Assembly (NCBI GenBank): GCA_903923395.1
Contig: CAIXXM010000107.1
Coordinates: forward strand, 62,001-126,000
Length of the DNA: 64,000 nt
Direction: 5' to 3'
From: an uncultured Acidobacteriia bacterium
GTDB taxonomy: Bacteria; Acidobacteriota; Terriglobia; Bryobacterales; Bryobacteraceae
Position 1 is the first letter of the stretch. Every line of letters starts with the position of its first letter. The position numbers and the translations under genes are program-made. Below are positions 8,705 to 16,956 of this stretch, piece after piece. The notes beneath the pieces are model-generated. The model did no database searches. It saw only the letters and a list, made by a program, of their open reading frames with translations, and was not told the origin of the DNA.

Positions 8705-9433
8705 TTACGACTTGGCTGCCCGTTGCCCAATCCGGGCGAGAGCAGTTTGTGCCGCCTTCGAGATACTGACGGCTGGCATGAGCCCGAAGCCGCGGCCGCC
8801 GGCTCCGGCCAGTTCGTCCGTGCTTGCAAGTTCCTTGAGCCGGGGTAAGTCACTCGCGTCTCCAGCGATGCCAAGCGCTCGGATTCCGGCCAGCAGATCC
8901 CCCGGTTCCTGGCGGGTCACCAACTTGCGGGCAATCTGCGGAACAGCTTCGTCATTCCATTGGATTAACTGATCCAGGGCCATCGAGGTAAGGATACCCC
9001 CGAGCAGTGCGATCTCCCGCAGAACCGGAGCGGAGGAACGGTCACGATAGCGGACCAAGCCCTCCATCGCGTTCGTCTGCACAAGAAGATCTTTGTCCTG
9101 GGCAGCTTTGCGGAGAGCATCAATGTACTCACGCTTCTCCATGGTTCCCAGTTCCCGGGCCGCAACCGCGCGCACCATGGCGTTGTTATCCTGCAGCGCT
9201 TCGAGTAACTGTTTGTCCGCGCCGGCGATCCGCAGATTCGAAGCGGCACAGGCTTGCACGCGCATATCTTCCAGGGCGGCCCGCATTGCCGTGACCACTT
9301 CCGCCGTCTTGACGCCCCGCAGAGCGAGACAGGCTTCAGTTCGCTGCGTCTGGTTCAATTTCGAATCAGTGAACCGTTCCAGATCGCCGGCGAGTAAAGG
9401 TGCGGCGGTCAACAAATATCTTGCGATTTTCAT
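8705..9433 (-). CDS. Secreted HEAT-repeat protein, 242 aa
   Basis: A short N-terminal hydrophobic stretch (MKIARYLLTAAPLLAG) looks like a signal peptide. The rest is made of HEAT/PBS-lyase-like helical repeats, for example NAMVRAVAARELGTMEKRE, KDLLVQTNAMEGLVRYRD and GDLLAGIRALGIAGDASD. Such repeats form protein-binding solenoids. The start ATG (9431-9433) overlaps the stop of the TPR gene upstream by four bases, so the two are translationally coupled and probably work together. No enzyme motif is seen. Confidence 0.8.
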   Translation of the reverse strand: MKIARYLLTAAPLLAGDLERFTDSKLNQTQRTEACLALRGVKTAEVVTAMRAALEDMRVQACAASNLRIAGADKQLLEALQDNNAMVRAVAARELGTMEKREYIDALRKAAQDKDLLVQTNAMEGLVRYRDRSSAPVLREIALLGGILTSMALDQLIQWNDEAVPQIARKLVTRQEPGDLLAGIRALGIAGDASDLPRLKELASTDELAGAGGRGFGLMPAVSISKAAQTALARIGQRAAKS

Positions 9434-10716
9434 GACAGCTCCTGTAAGGTCTTGCCTGCGATGGAGGCCTGACGTGTATCGAACTTTGGATTCATTTCCA
9501 GTGCCTTCTTGAGATACTCACGGGCTTCCAACTTGCGGCCCAGAGCATTGGCGATCAGCCCGGCATGATAGTAGAACATCGGCTCAGGCGTCTTCAGCTT
9601 CATCGCTTTCTGCATCGCGGAGGAAGCTTCTTCGTAGCGCTTGTTCTTGTAAAGAGTCCAGGCCAGGGTGTCGTAAGTGTAGACATCCGCGCGAACTTTC
9701 AGCTCGTTCTGCGCATATTCGAGCGCACGGTCCAGGTTCCAGTCATGATCTGCGAAGATCATCGCGAGGTTGCGGTTGGCGGTCTCACCACCGGCTTTGC
9801 CAATTCGCTCCATGACGCCGATGAGTTCCTTCTGGTGCTGGGCTTCCGCGGTGTTGCCTTCCGCAGTGTAGTAGTCATAGAGAGCCGCGGCATAGTCCGG
9901 GAACGGAGTGATCGCAGCGGCGCGCTGCATGGAATCAATGGCGCCCTTCCAGTCATTCCGGGAGGCCCGCACCTTGGCGGTTCCAGCAAGTGCGGGATGG
10001 TAATTCGGAAAGTACTTGAGCGCCTGCCGGAAGGCTTCTTCCGCCTCAACCACCTTGCCTGCTTTGAGATAAACATTGCCCAACTCCACACTGCACCAAG
10101 CCGTGTTTTCCGCCATCGCGCTGCCGGAACTGATGGCAAGCTTCATGATCTTCACAGCGCCTTCAACATCTCCGCTGAGATAGCGATAGTAAGAGGCGCG
10201 GTTGTAACTCGCCAGGTCCGGACGGATATTCATCATCTTCTGATAAGCATCACCGGCCTTTTCGTAATCACCCAGTTCGATGTAGGCATCCCCCAGGGTT
10301 CCCCAGTTCCAGGAGTCATTGGAAGAGAATTCGGTGAGGGATTTGGAATACTCTGCTGCCAGCTTGAATTGGTGCCGTTCCAGGGCTACTTCCGTGCGAA
10401 GGCGCAGTGCTTCGTAGTTTTTGGTGTCCAGGGAAAGCACTTCACTGAGCACCTGCGACGCACGGTCGAGATAGCTGAAATCCATGGATTCGCGCACTTT
10501 TTGGATATAAGCCCCGGCTAGAAGATTGCGATAGTGCAGGTTCTCCGGCTTGGTCTTGATGAGTGTCTGGTACAAATTGATGCGCTCATCTGTCTTCAGG
10601 CGGGTGGTGCCTTCGGAGAGGATGCGGTCCTGAAAAGCGTCTTTCAAACGGTCGCCAGGCACGGATTGCGCGGAAAGGCCGGCGGCGAAGAGAAATGGCA
10701 GCAGAAGAGTTTTCAT
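9430..10716 (-). CDS. Secreted tetratricopeptide-repeat protein, 428 aa
   Basis: ATG at 10714-10716 begins MKTLLLPFLFAAGLSAQS, a clear signal peptide; a frame open further upstream lacks one, and an AGGA precedes this ATG. The mature protein is a run of TPR units, such as NWGTLGDAYIELGDYEKAGD, NVYLKAGKVVEAEEAFRQAL and FYYHAGLIANALGRKLEARE. It is probably a periplasmic scaffold. It is coupled to the HEAT gene by a four-base overlap and lies 70 bases downstream of the DUF4331 gene, with a hairpin between. Confidence 0.85.
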   Translation of the reverse strand: MKTLLLPFLFAAGLSAQSVPGDRLKDAFQDRILSEGTTRLKTDERINLYQTLIKTKPENLHYRNLLAGAYIQKVRESMDFSYLDRASQVLSEVLSLDTKNYEALRLRTEVALERHQFKLAAEYSKSLTEFSSNDSWNWGTLGDAYIELGDYEKAGDAYQKMMNIRPDLASYNRASYYRYLSGDVEGAVKIMKLAISSGSAMAENTAWCSVELGNVYLKAGKVVEAEEAFRQALKYFPNYHPALAGTAKVRASRNDWKGAIDSMQRAAAITPFPDYAAALYDYYTAEGNTAEAQHQKELIGVMERIGKAGGETANRNLAMIFADHDWNLDRALEYAQNELKVRADVYTYDTLAWTLYKNKRYEEASSAMQKAMKLKTPEPMFYYHAGLIANALGRKLEAREYLKKALEMNPKFDTRQASIAGKTLQELS

Positions 10717-10734
10717 ATGAATTGATTCCTGTTC

Positions 10735-10775
10735 AAGAAAGAACGGGGAGCGGCCGGAGATCACCAGCCGCTCCC
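10735..10775 (-). terminator. Hairpin between DUF4331 and TPR genes
   Basis: A perfect nine-base-pair stem (arms 10746-10754 and 10767-10775, GGGAGCGGC with GCCGCTCCC) with a 12-base loop. On the minus strand it is followed by a T-rich stretch (CGTTCTTTCTT). It lies between the DUF4331 stop and the TPR start and could be a partial terminator that lowers expression of the two downstream genes, or an mRNA 3' stabiliser. Confidence 0.55.
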
Positions 10776-10786
10776 TGTGGCTTCAC

Positions 10787-12223
10787 TTACTGACCGGTCA
10801 CCATACCCCGGCCGTTGGTGCCTTCAATGCCGCTGTGCTTGTAGCCGGCATGAGGAGGCGCGTGGAAGGGGAACACACCCAGCAGCGGAACGTCGTTCGA
10901 ATTCACGCCGTCGCCCAGCTGGTTGTTGGGAGCAACGCCGTAACCCGGGACGAGAACACCGGCGAGTGCACGGAAGCCGATATCGACCACATCGTCAATC
11001 GGACGGCGTCCGCCGAAGGGCCAGCCGGCGTTATCGCCAGCCAGGGGTCCGAGGCGCTGTTGCTGAGCCATCGGAGTCGGAGGAATCGTCAGGTCGATGC
11101 GGGTGATATCCGGGACGAAGACGCCGAGGATGTCATTGCGGGGAGCGGGCGGAACCTTCAGGCCGAACACACCGTTGAGAATGCCCGACGCGAAGAAGGG
11201 ATTGCCAATATACTGCGCGAATTGCTGGTCATTGGCAGGCTCGCTGCGGTTCCAGTAATCCTTCATGGGCAGCGGGATGAGAGCTTCCACGGTCAGCGGG
11301 TTGCCAACGCGGTCAATCTGCACATATTCGCCGTAGTTCACAGGGTCAGACGGGCTGGGGCGCAGAGTAACAATCTGGCGGAGGGTGGCGGCCCACACAC
11401 CAATCTTGGCGTTGGGGTCCTTCGGGTCAGTTGGTACGGAGTTATTCGCCGTCAGCATGTTGATTGGCGCTTCAATGGAAATCAGGCTGATGTTATAGCC
11501 GGCGAAACCATCCACGGCGGCGGGCGCAGCCGCACCGGCACCAGTATCTGCCGCGCCGGCGAGAATCGGAGCAGGCGTGCGGAAGTTCAGCGTGTCAAAG
11601 GTTGCCGCGCTGTCAAAGTAGAACGCGTCATCACGGGGGCCCGCGAAGACACGCATGCCATTGGCGAGCGTAAAGACAGAGGGTTGGCCGAGCGTTGCTT
11701 CATAGTTCGGCGTGCTCTTCGGTCCAAGATTCGGAGGAGCCACGGAAAGGGGATGACCCTTCACGTCGGTGGTGTAGTAATTGGCAGTGCCGGTCTTCAG
11801 ATTGCGGACGACAACAACATAAGTCTGGTACTGAAAGATGCCCGGATCATCAATGCTCTTCAAAGTGCCGAAGTAGCCGACGAAGGTCGGGTTGGGGCGC
11901 TGCTGGGTCTGAAAGACAAGATCGACCTGGATGTCGGCGTTGCCGTCAAGACCACGGGAATTGTTGACGTTGAAACGGTACAGGACACTGTCCGAGAACT
12001 TGTAGTAGCTCGGGCCGTTGTCCGGGGCTTGGAAGCCCTGGACGCTCATGCTCATAACAACGCGATCTGACTTGCCGGATTCGTAGCTGCGGAAAACGTA
12101 AAGGTCATTAAGATTCGCGGTTTGATCTTCGAGCACCAGAGGGCCGTTCCGGTGACTTGCAGCGAAAGCGGACGCAGTGGCCATAACGGCCAGCGCCACG
12201 ATTCGCCTGGTGTGAACAAGCAT
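10787..12223 (-). CDS. DUF4331 family secreted protein, 478 aa
   Basis: The product has a signal peptide ending at about residue 22 and then ASHRNGPLVLEDQTANLNDL followed by YVFRSYE, the hallmark N-terminus of DUF4331. Later family features include FRFNVNNSRG-like strands, IDRVGNPLTVEALIPLPMK and FPFHAPPHAGY near the end. DUF4331 proteins are exported and their function is not established. It is first in a minus-strand operon with TPR and HEAT proteins, and divergent from a membrane PP2C phosphatase 111 bases away. Confidence 0.85.
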   Translation of the reverse strand: MLVHTRRIVALAVMATASAFAASHRNGPLVLEDQTANLNDLYVFRSYESGKSDRVVMSMSVQGFQAPDNGPSYYKFSDSVLYRFNVNNSRGLDGNADIQVDLVFQTQQRPNPTFVGYFGTLKSIDDPGIFQYQTYVVVVRNLKTGTANYYTTDVKGHPLSVAPPNLGPKSTPNYEATLGQPSVFTLANGMRVFAGPRDDAFYFDSAATFDTLNFRTPAPILAGAADTGAGAAAPAAVDGFAGYNISLISIEAPINMLTANNSVPTDPKDPNAKIGVWAATLRQIVTLRPSPSDPVNYGEYVQIDRVGNPLTVEALIPLPMKDYWNRSEPANDQQFAQYIGNPFFASGILNGVFGLKVPPAPRNDILGVFVPDITRIDLTIPPTPMAQQQRLGPLAGDNAGWPFGGRRPIDDVVDIGFRALAGVLVPGYGVAPNNQLGDGVNSNDVPLLGVFPFHAPPHAGYKHSGIEGTNGRGMVTGQ

Positions 12224-12334
12224 TCTTTTTCTCCTTGTGCGGGCTGGCAGCTTGAATTGCAGCAGCCGTCCTCGCTCTTACTACGGTTTGCCCGCGGCGA
12301 TTGGATTGAGGATGTTGTACGGAAAGCCAACATC

Positions 12335-14494
12335 GTGCAAACTCATGATTTGCCCCTTCGACGCATTGCCGTTGTGATCCTGCTCTGTGGAGTCTTCGCA
12401 GCGGGGCAGAACCGCGTCTTCGATGCCAGTACTCCGGGCCAGAAAACGACCCGTCTGAATGGCCCCTGGCGCTATTTCCCGCTCATGGAAATGCGCAATG
12501 CAGGGCCGGATGCGGGCGTGATTGCCAACGAGCAGGCACCCAAACGGAAAGTTGCGGAAACTGCGCTGCCTGACCCGGCCCACCTGGACCATGAACCTCC
12601 ACCACCCGATGGGATGGAGGGCCATGAAGGACATATGCCCGGGGCGGACGGCGGAAAAATGGGCGGGCCTGCACACAAGGGCCACTCCTCAAAGGGTCCG
12701 CCACCTCACCATGGCGGCGGGCCTCCGATGGATGGGCCACCCTTTGAGGCGGAAAATACCATCGCGATTCCAGATGACACGGAAGCCGCATCGCCAGATT
12801 ATGACGATTCCCGGTGGCGGCTGGCTGGCCGTCTGGAGCACGCTGGCTGGTACAGGCTCGTCGTGAAACCAGTTTCCTCGCACACAGCGGGAGCCCTGTC
12901 ATTGGAAATCGTTGGGGCAAACCGCCTATGGGACCTCTATGTGAACGGTGAACTGCTGGCTTCCCATGACCACGAGTTCCAGAGGATCAACTTCGGACCG
13001 GAACGGGTTGGTGTGCCAATACCGCCCGGCGCTTATGACAAAGATGGCAACCTGCACATCGCCCTGCGTCTCGGGCAACAGACGCCGCGGCCGGGGTCTG
13101 AGCGGGACACACATATGATGTTGGGGTCCGCCGGAGCCATTGCCAACGATGTGAGTCTGGGGCGGTCGCGCGACTGGCTGGTCACCGTGCCGGATATCGT
13201 GCTGATCGTTTTCAGCGTGGTGATTTGCCTGTTCCTGACCAGGCTCTACGCTTCAGCACCGGAACACCCGGAGTACTTCTGGTTCGCGATGTACCTGCTG
13301 GTTTCGGTCGGTTTTTCCATCAACGATATCCTGCCCATTCTCCATCTGGAGGCCCGCTGGCTGGTTTACAGCTGCGTGTTTGCCGCCAATGTGCTTTCCG
13401 TGCAGTTTGTGTGGACCTTTTTCGGCCGGCGTCTGGGCTGGTATGCCCGTTCGGTCCAGGTGATTGCCTGCCTCGGCTTGTTGAGCCTGCTTTCTCCCAG
13501 GACGGAATTTGGCTCGTTCATCCCGACTTTACTGGCCCTGGGTTCCGTGCTGTTCGTGACCGTCAGCCGCTTGCATCATGGGAGCACAGAAGAGAAGGCA
13601 TTTGGGGCAGTTCTGGTGCTGACCTTCGGACCGAGCGCGTTCACACTGGTCGTCACACTATTGCGTATCTTCAGGATTGCCGATTGGGATGGGAGTCTGG
13701 GGCTGCAACTGGGTCCCATACCAGTTGACCTCTCTGATATTGCGGGAATCCTCACACCCTTTTGTATGACGCTGGTTTTGGTTCGCCGCTTTGAACGCAC
13801 ACGCCAGGAGGAAGGCCGCCTTCGCCAGGAGTTTGAGGCAGCGCGTGGTCTGCAGGCTCTTCTGGTGGGACAGGCGACAGTTCCGGGGTTCGAAATCAGT
13901 GCGGTCTATGAACCAGCTTCCGAGGTCGGGGGGGATTTCTACCAGATTCTGCCTACCCGGAATGGCGGGGTGCTGGCGATTCTGGGGGATGTTTCCGGCA
14001 AGGGACTGCGGGCAGCGATGCTGGTCTCGCTCATTGTGGGCAGTCTGCGGCGGACGGTGAAGCAGTCCGCCGGCCCAGGGGAGATTCTGCAGGCGCTGAA
14101 CGCTGAGTTGGCGGGACAGACCGGTGGCGGCTTTGTCACCTGCCTGTGTCTGGAGATTTCGCCGTCGGGTCAGGTGACCGCAGCGAACGCCGGACACATC
14201 CCGCCTTCAGTCTCTGGGAAGGAAGTTGCCGTGGAGAGCGGCTTTCCGCTCGGACTCGCGGAAACAGCCGAATACGAGGAGACAACCTTTAGCCTGCCGC
14301 CAAAGCAGGCACTTGTCATGATCTCCGACGGTATTCTGGAGGCCCGCGACCGCGAGGGGGAACTGTTTGGTTTTGACCGCCTGGCCGCGCTTCTGCGGAA
14401 AGACCCGACAGCACAGATCATCGCCGACACGGCCCGGAATTTCGGACAAGACGACGATCTTACTGTGGTCACCATCCGTCTGACTGGGGAGTAA
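12335..14494 (+). CDS. Membrane sensor phosphatase: periplasmic domain, 7 TM helices, PP2C/SpoIIE
   Basis: About 719 residues. The start is uncertain: GTG 12335 (chosen) or TTG 12350; both give a signal-like N-terminus LRRIAVVILLCGVFAAGQ. A periplasmic region follows, interrupted at about residues 85-135 by a His/Pro/Gly/Asp-rich insert (EGHEGHMPGADGGKMGG and SKGPPPHHGGGPPMDGPP). A beta-sandwich domain with WYRLVVKPVSS and DLYVNGELLASH comes next, then about seven membrane helices (7TMR-DISM-like), a short coiled coil and a C-terminal PP2C/RsbU domain with ASEVGGDFYQI, LGDVSGKGLRAAML, NAGHIPP, ISDGILEARD and GQDDDLTVV. It should dephosphorylate Ser/Thr proteins, such as an anti-sigma antagonist, in response to a periplasmic cue. 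Confidence 0.85.
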   Translation: MQTHDLPLRRIAVVILLCGVFAAGQNRVFDASTPGQKTTRLNGPWRYFPLMEMRNAGPDAGVIANEQAPKRKVAETALPDPAHLDHEPPPPDGMEGHEGHMPGADGGKMGGPAHKGHSSKGPPPHHGGGPPMDGPPFEAENTIAIPDDTEAASPDYDDSRWRLAGRLEHAGWYRLVVKPVSSHTAGALSLEIVGANRLWDLYVNGELLASHDHEFQRINFGPERVGVPIPPGAYDKDGNLHIALRLGQQTPRPGSERDTHMMLGSAGAIANDVSLGRSRDWLVTVPDIVLIVFSVVICLFLTRLYASAPEHPEYFWFAMYLLVSVGFSINDILPILHLEARWLVYSCVFAANVLSVQFVWTFFGRRLGWYARSVQVIACLGLLSLLSPRTEFGSFIPTLLALGSVLFVTVSRLHHGSTEEKAFGAVLVLTFGPSAFTLVVTLLRIFRIADWDGSLGLQLGPIPVDLSDIAGILTPFCMTLVLVRRFERTRQEEGRLRQEFEAARGLQALLVGQATVPGFEISAVYEPASEVGGDFYQILPTRNGGVLAILGDVSGKGLRAAMLVSLIVGSLRRTVKQSAGPGEILQALNAELAGQTGGGFVTCLCLEISPSGQVTAANAGHIPPSVSGKEVAVESGFPLGLAETAEYEETTFSLPPKQALVMISDGILEARDREGELFGFDRLAALLRKDPTAQIIADTARNFGQDDDLTVVTIRLTGE

Positions 14495-14516
14495 AGATTC
14501 CAGAGAATTGCGGTTG

Positions 14517-14550
14517 GGCGCTCCCACTCTATGTGTGGAGGCGTTTTCTT
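14517..14550 (+). terminator. Probable terminator after the sensor phosphatase
   Basis: An imperfect stem (left arm about 14517-14528, right arm about 14533-14543, CGCTCCCAC against GTGTGGAGGCG) with a TCTAT loop, followed by TTTTCTTT. It lies just after the phosphatase stop and before the Fic operator. Confidence 0.5.
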
Positions 14551-14551
14551 T

Positions 14552-14570
14552 AATAGCGAATCTCGCTATT
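14552..14570. promoter_or_regulatory. Perfect palindrome upstream of the Fic gene (putative operator)
   Basis: AATAGCGA-ATC-TCGCTATT: two perfect eight-base arms (14552-14559 and 14563-14570) around three bases, 24 bases before the Fic start codon and next to an AT-rich stretch (TAAAATTAAATT). The symmetry and position fit an operator bound by a dimeric winged-helix protein. The Fic protein itself has a C-terminal winged-helix-like domain, so autoregulation is the simplest inference. Confidence 0.6.
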
Positions 14571-14594
14571 TTAAAAAACTGGTAAAATTAAATT

Positions 14595-15806
14595 ATGCCC
14601 GCCGCTACTTTGGATCCTTTAAATAACGGGCCGTCGAATCCGCTGGCAACCCGCGTTGGAAGCTTCAAGATCACCCGTTTCGCGGGGGAGAGCGTCCGCG
14701 CGTACATCCCGGTGGATTTGCCGCCGGTGCCTCCACTGGTTCTGGAACACATGCATGTGGCGCTGGAACGGGCAAATCAGGGCGTCGGGCGGTTGGACGG
14801 CGTGAGTTCCCTCATTCCTGACATTAGTTTGTTTCTCTACGGCTACATCCGCCGGGAAGCTGTTCTTTCATCGCAGATTGAAGGAACGCAGTCATCTTTG
14901 TCAGATCTGTTGCTGTTTGAGAATGAGGAAGCGCCGGGAGTCCCCATGGATGATGTGCAGGAAGTCTGTAACTATGTGGCGGCGATGAACCATGGGCTGC
15001 AACGGTTGCAGGGTGGGTTCCCGCTCTCGTTGCGCCTGATGCGCGAAATCCACGGAATCCTGCTGGCCCAGGGCCGCGGCGCCTTGAAAACGCCGGGCGA
15101 GTTTCGGACCAGCCAGAACTGGATCGGCGGCACGCGTCCGGGCAATGCTTTTTTCGTCCCTCCGCCGCCCGAGGAGGTCCCGCAGCTCCTGAGCCGCCTC
15201 GAAAAATTCCTTAATGAGGAGTCACCGAAGCTCCCGGTGCTGATCCGGGCGGGACTGATCCACGTGCAGTTCGAGACGATCCATCCATTTCTGGACGGCA
15301 ATGGACGCCTCGGGCGCCTGTTGATCTCTTTGCAATTGTGGCAGGAGAGGGTTTTGCGGGAACCCTTGCTGTATCTGAGCCTTTATTTAAAGAAGCACCG
15401 GGATATTTACTACAGCCTTCTGACCGCGGTGCGCAACGAGGGCCGGTGGGAAGACTGGCTCGATTTCTTTCTGGAAGGCATTCACTATACGGCAAATGAA
15501 GGTGTTTCGACGGCTGTCCGTTTGCAGACGCTCTTCCGGGATGACGAACGCAGGGTGCTGGCGATGGGCAAGGGTTCAGATCTGGGGATGCAAATCTTCC
15601 GCCATATTCAAGCCAGACCAGTCTTCAGTATTAAGACGATGTCGAAACTGACGGGCAAGACGTTCCCTACGACGGCCGCGGCGATCGGGAAGCTGGAGAA
15701 GATGGGATTGGTGCGGGAGATCACCGGGCGGGAGCGGGACCGGATCTACAGTTACTACGATTTCGTGAGTATTTTGAATGAGGATACGGTGGTGCGGGCT
15801 GCTTAG
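14595..15806 (+). CDS. Fic family protein with N-terminal inhibitory motif and C-terminal winged helix
   Basis: Fic enzymes usually transfer AMP from ATP to a target protein. The 403-residue product has the active-site motif HPFLDGNGRLGR near residue 230. The N-terminal part has SSQIEGTQSSLSDLL near residue 92, which fits the [S/T]xxxE[G/N] auto-inhibitory helix, so this is a class II self-inhibited Fic. The C-terminal 90 residues (MSKLTGKTFPTTAAAIGKLE, then a wing-like stretch ending in IYSYYDFVSIL) look like a winged-helix DNA-binding domain, as in many Fic proteins of this size. It stands alone between the phosphatase gene and a toxin-antitoxin pair. Confidence 0.92.
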   Translation: MPAATLDPLNNGPSNPLATRVGSFKITRFAGESVRAYIPVDLPPVPPLVLEHMHVALERANQGVGRLDGVSSLIPDISLFLYGYIRREAVLSSQIEGTQSSLSDLLLFENEEAPGVPMDDVQEVCNYVAAMNHGLQRLQGGFPLSLRLMREIHGILLAQGRGALKTPGEFRTSQNWIGGTRPGNAFFVPPPPEEVPQLLSRLEKFLNEESPKLPVLIRAGLIHVQFETIHPFLDGNGRLGRLLISLQLWQERVLREPLLYLSLYLKKHRDIYYSLLTAVRNEGRWEDWLDFFLEGIHYTANEGVSTAVRLQTLFRDDERRVLAMGKGSDLGMQIFRHIQARPVFSIKTMSKLTGKTFPTTAAAIGKLEKMGLVREITGRERDRIYSYYDFVSILNEDTVVRAA

Positions 15807-15853
15807 TTAGAGTCCGCATTGACGCTGGTAGGATGAACTGTCACACTCGGATC

Positions 15854-16087
15854 ATGGTCCAGAAGATCGCTGTCACGCTCAATCCAAAGTCGGTCGCTGA
15901 ACTCGACAGGTGGGTGAAGGAAGGGCGCTATCCCAACCGGAGCCGGGCATTGCAGTCCGCTGTTGATTACCTTTCAGAGCGGGAGAAGCGGAGTCGTCTC
16001 GTGCGCGAATTGAACAGGCTCGATCCTGTGGAAGAAAGCCGCCTTGCCGAGGAAGGTTTGGGCGACGCGTCATGGCCAACATACTAA
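15854..16087 (+). CDS. Antitoxin, ribbon-helix-helix (CopG/MazE-like)
   Basis: The frame opens at 15833, but ATG 15854 gives MVQKIAVTLNPKSVAELDRW, the usual start of a ribbon-helix-helix domain, and is preferred. The beta strand (KIAVTL) and helices (SVAELDRWVKEG, SRALQSAVDYLSE) form the DNA-binding half; the acidic C-terminus (LDPVEESRLAEEG) should wrap the toxin. The gene overlaps the toxin gene by 16 bases, typical of a coupled type II toxin-antitoxin operon, and should bind its own promoter. Confidence 0.88.
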   Translation: MVQKIAVTLNPKSVAELDRWVKEGRYPNRSRALQSAVDYLSEREKRSRLVRELNRLDPVEESRLAEEGLGDASWPTY

Positions 16088-16407
16088 GAGGTGAGGTTTA
16101 CTGGGCAGATCTCAATCCGGTTCGTGGCAGCGAGCAGGCGGGGATCCGTCCAGTTGTGATCCTGAGCAATAATCTGTTCAACAAGCGGTCCGGTACTGTT
16201 ATTGCAATGGCAATTACAAGCCAGCCGCAAAAAGCTGGTTTTCCCCTAACGACGGAATTGCCTGCGGCCAGCCTGCCGCGACAGTCTTGGGTCAAGATGT
16301 CCCAGGTTAGAACAATCTCGGTGGACCGAATCGGAAATCGGGTTGGAGAAGTGGATGAGCTCGACTTGAATCAGATCATTGAAGGGCTCAACGAACTCAT
16401 CACTTAG
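16072..16407 (+). CDS. MazF/PemK-type mRNA endoribonuclease toxin
   Basis: The 111-residue product has the family features MANILRGEVYWADLNPVRGS, RPVVILSNNLFNKRSGTVI, AMAITSQPQKAGFPL and SWVKMSQVRTIS, in the order and length of MazF/PemK. These toxins cut single-stranded RNA at short motifs; the basic RG(E)VYW strand and the later S/T-containing loop form the active groove. It starts inside the 3' end of the antitoxin gene. It ends 12 bases before the convergent lipoprotein gene. Confidence 0.93.
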   Translation: MANILRGEVYWADLNPVRGSEQAGIRPVVILSNNLFNKRSGTVIAMAITSQPQKAGFPLTTELPAASLPRQSWVKMSQVRTISVDRIGNRVGEVDELDLNQIIEGLNELIT

Positions 16408-16418
16408 GAGTCAGCGAA

Positions 16419-16703
16419 CTACTCTGCCTTCTTCCCGCCCTTGACTTCTGCCTTCTCTTCTAACTTCTTACCCTCAGCACCCTTACCCTCAGCGGCCTTG
16501 CCTTCGCCCTCTGGTTCCTTCGCCATGCTTGCCAAAGCGGGTGATCCGGAGTCGACGGGTTGCTGTTTCGGGTACTGTGAATCCATTGCCACGCCGTGTT
16601 GGGCGTTGTACCGGCTCCCCTCAGAGCTGGTGCCACAACCGGCCAGCAGAAGCGCTCCGCCAACGGCGGCAGCGGCGAAAATGGAAACGCGCGTGTTGTT
16701 CAT
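16419..16703 (-). CDS. Small lipoprotein with Lys/Glu-rich tail, 94 aa
   Basis: ATG at 16701-16703 begins MNNTRVSIFAAAAVGGALLL followed by AGC, a lipoprotein signal with lipobox LLAGC, so it is probably attached to a membrane by lipid. GGGAAAGG precedes this start; an ATG five codons upstream is the alternative. The mature part is low-complexity: a short polar segment, then Ala/Lys/Glu/Gly repeats (EGEGKAAEGKGAEGKK). No enzymatic motif is seen. It is convergent with the toxin gene. Confidence 0.65.
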   Translation of the reverse strand: MNNTRVSIFAAAAVGGALLLAGCGTSSEGSRYNAQHGVAMDSQYPKQQPVDSGSPALASMAKEPEGEGKAAEGKGAEGKKLEEKAEVKGGKKAE

Positions 16704-16820
16704 GACCTTTCCCATCATACCGACTCGTCTTACCCCGCGTTGACTTCAATTCTGCAACAATCTGAATCTCCCTTGCTGTGAACAACTTACCCACTCCTAA
16801 TGGAATTTTATCTTGACCTG

Positions 16821-16836
16821 CCACTACATCTTGGGT
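16821..16836. promoter_or_regulatory. Possible NrdR box upstream of the ribonucleotide reductase gene
   Basis: CCACTACATCTTGGGT agrees with the published NrdR box (ACACTATATCTTGTGT-like) at 13 of 16 positions by eye. NrdR represses ribonucleotide reductase genes and usually binds two boxes about three helical turns apart. A weaker second match lies at 16850-16865, 29 bases away, slightly closer than usual. It is about 120 bases before the start codon, so the promoter would have to lie nearby. Confidence 0.4.
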
Positions 16837-16956
16837 CAACATTGCAAATGCCCCACAACTTGAGCGAAGCAAACACTTGCTTCGTCAGGCAGTAATACCA
16901 CCCGCGGCGCTAGGGCCGGGCGCCGGCGGATTTGCATTTTGCAGGAGTATCACACT

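Noticed and set aside
10835-12070. 411-codon plus-strand frame
   Set aside because: Antisense to the DUF4331 gene.
16719-16956. Cobalamin riboswitch upstream of nrdJ
   Set aside because: GACCTGCC resembles the end of a B12 box, but the rest of the conserved core is missing and the leader is short.
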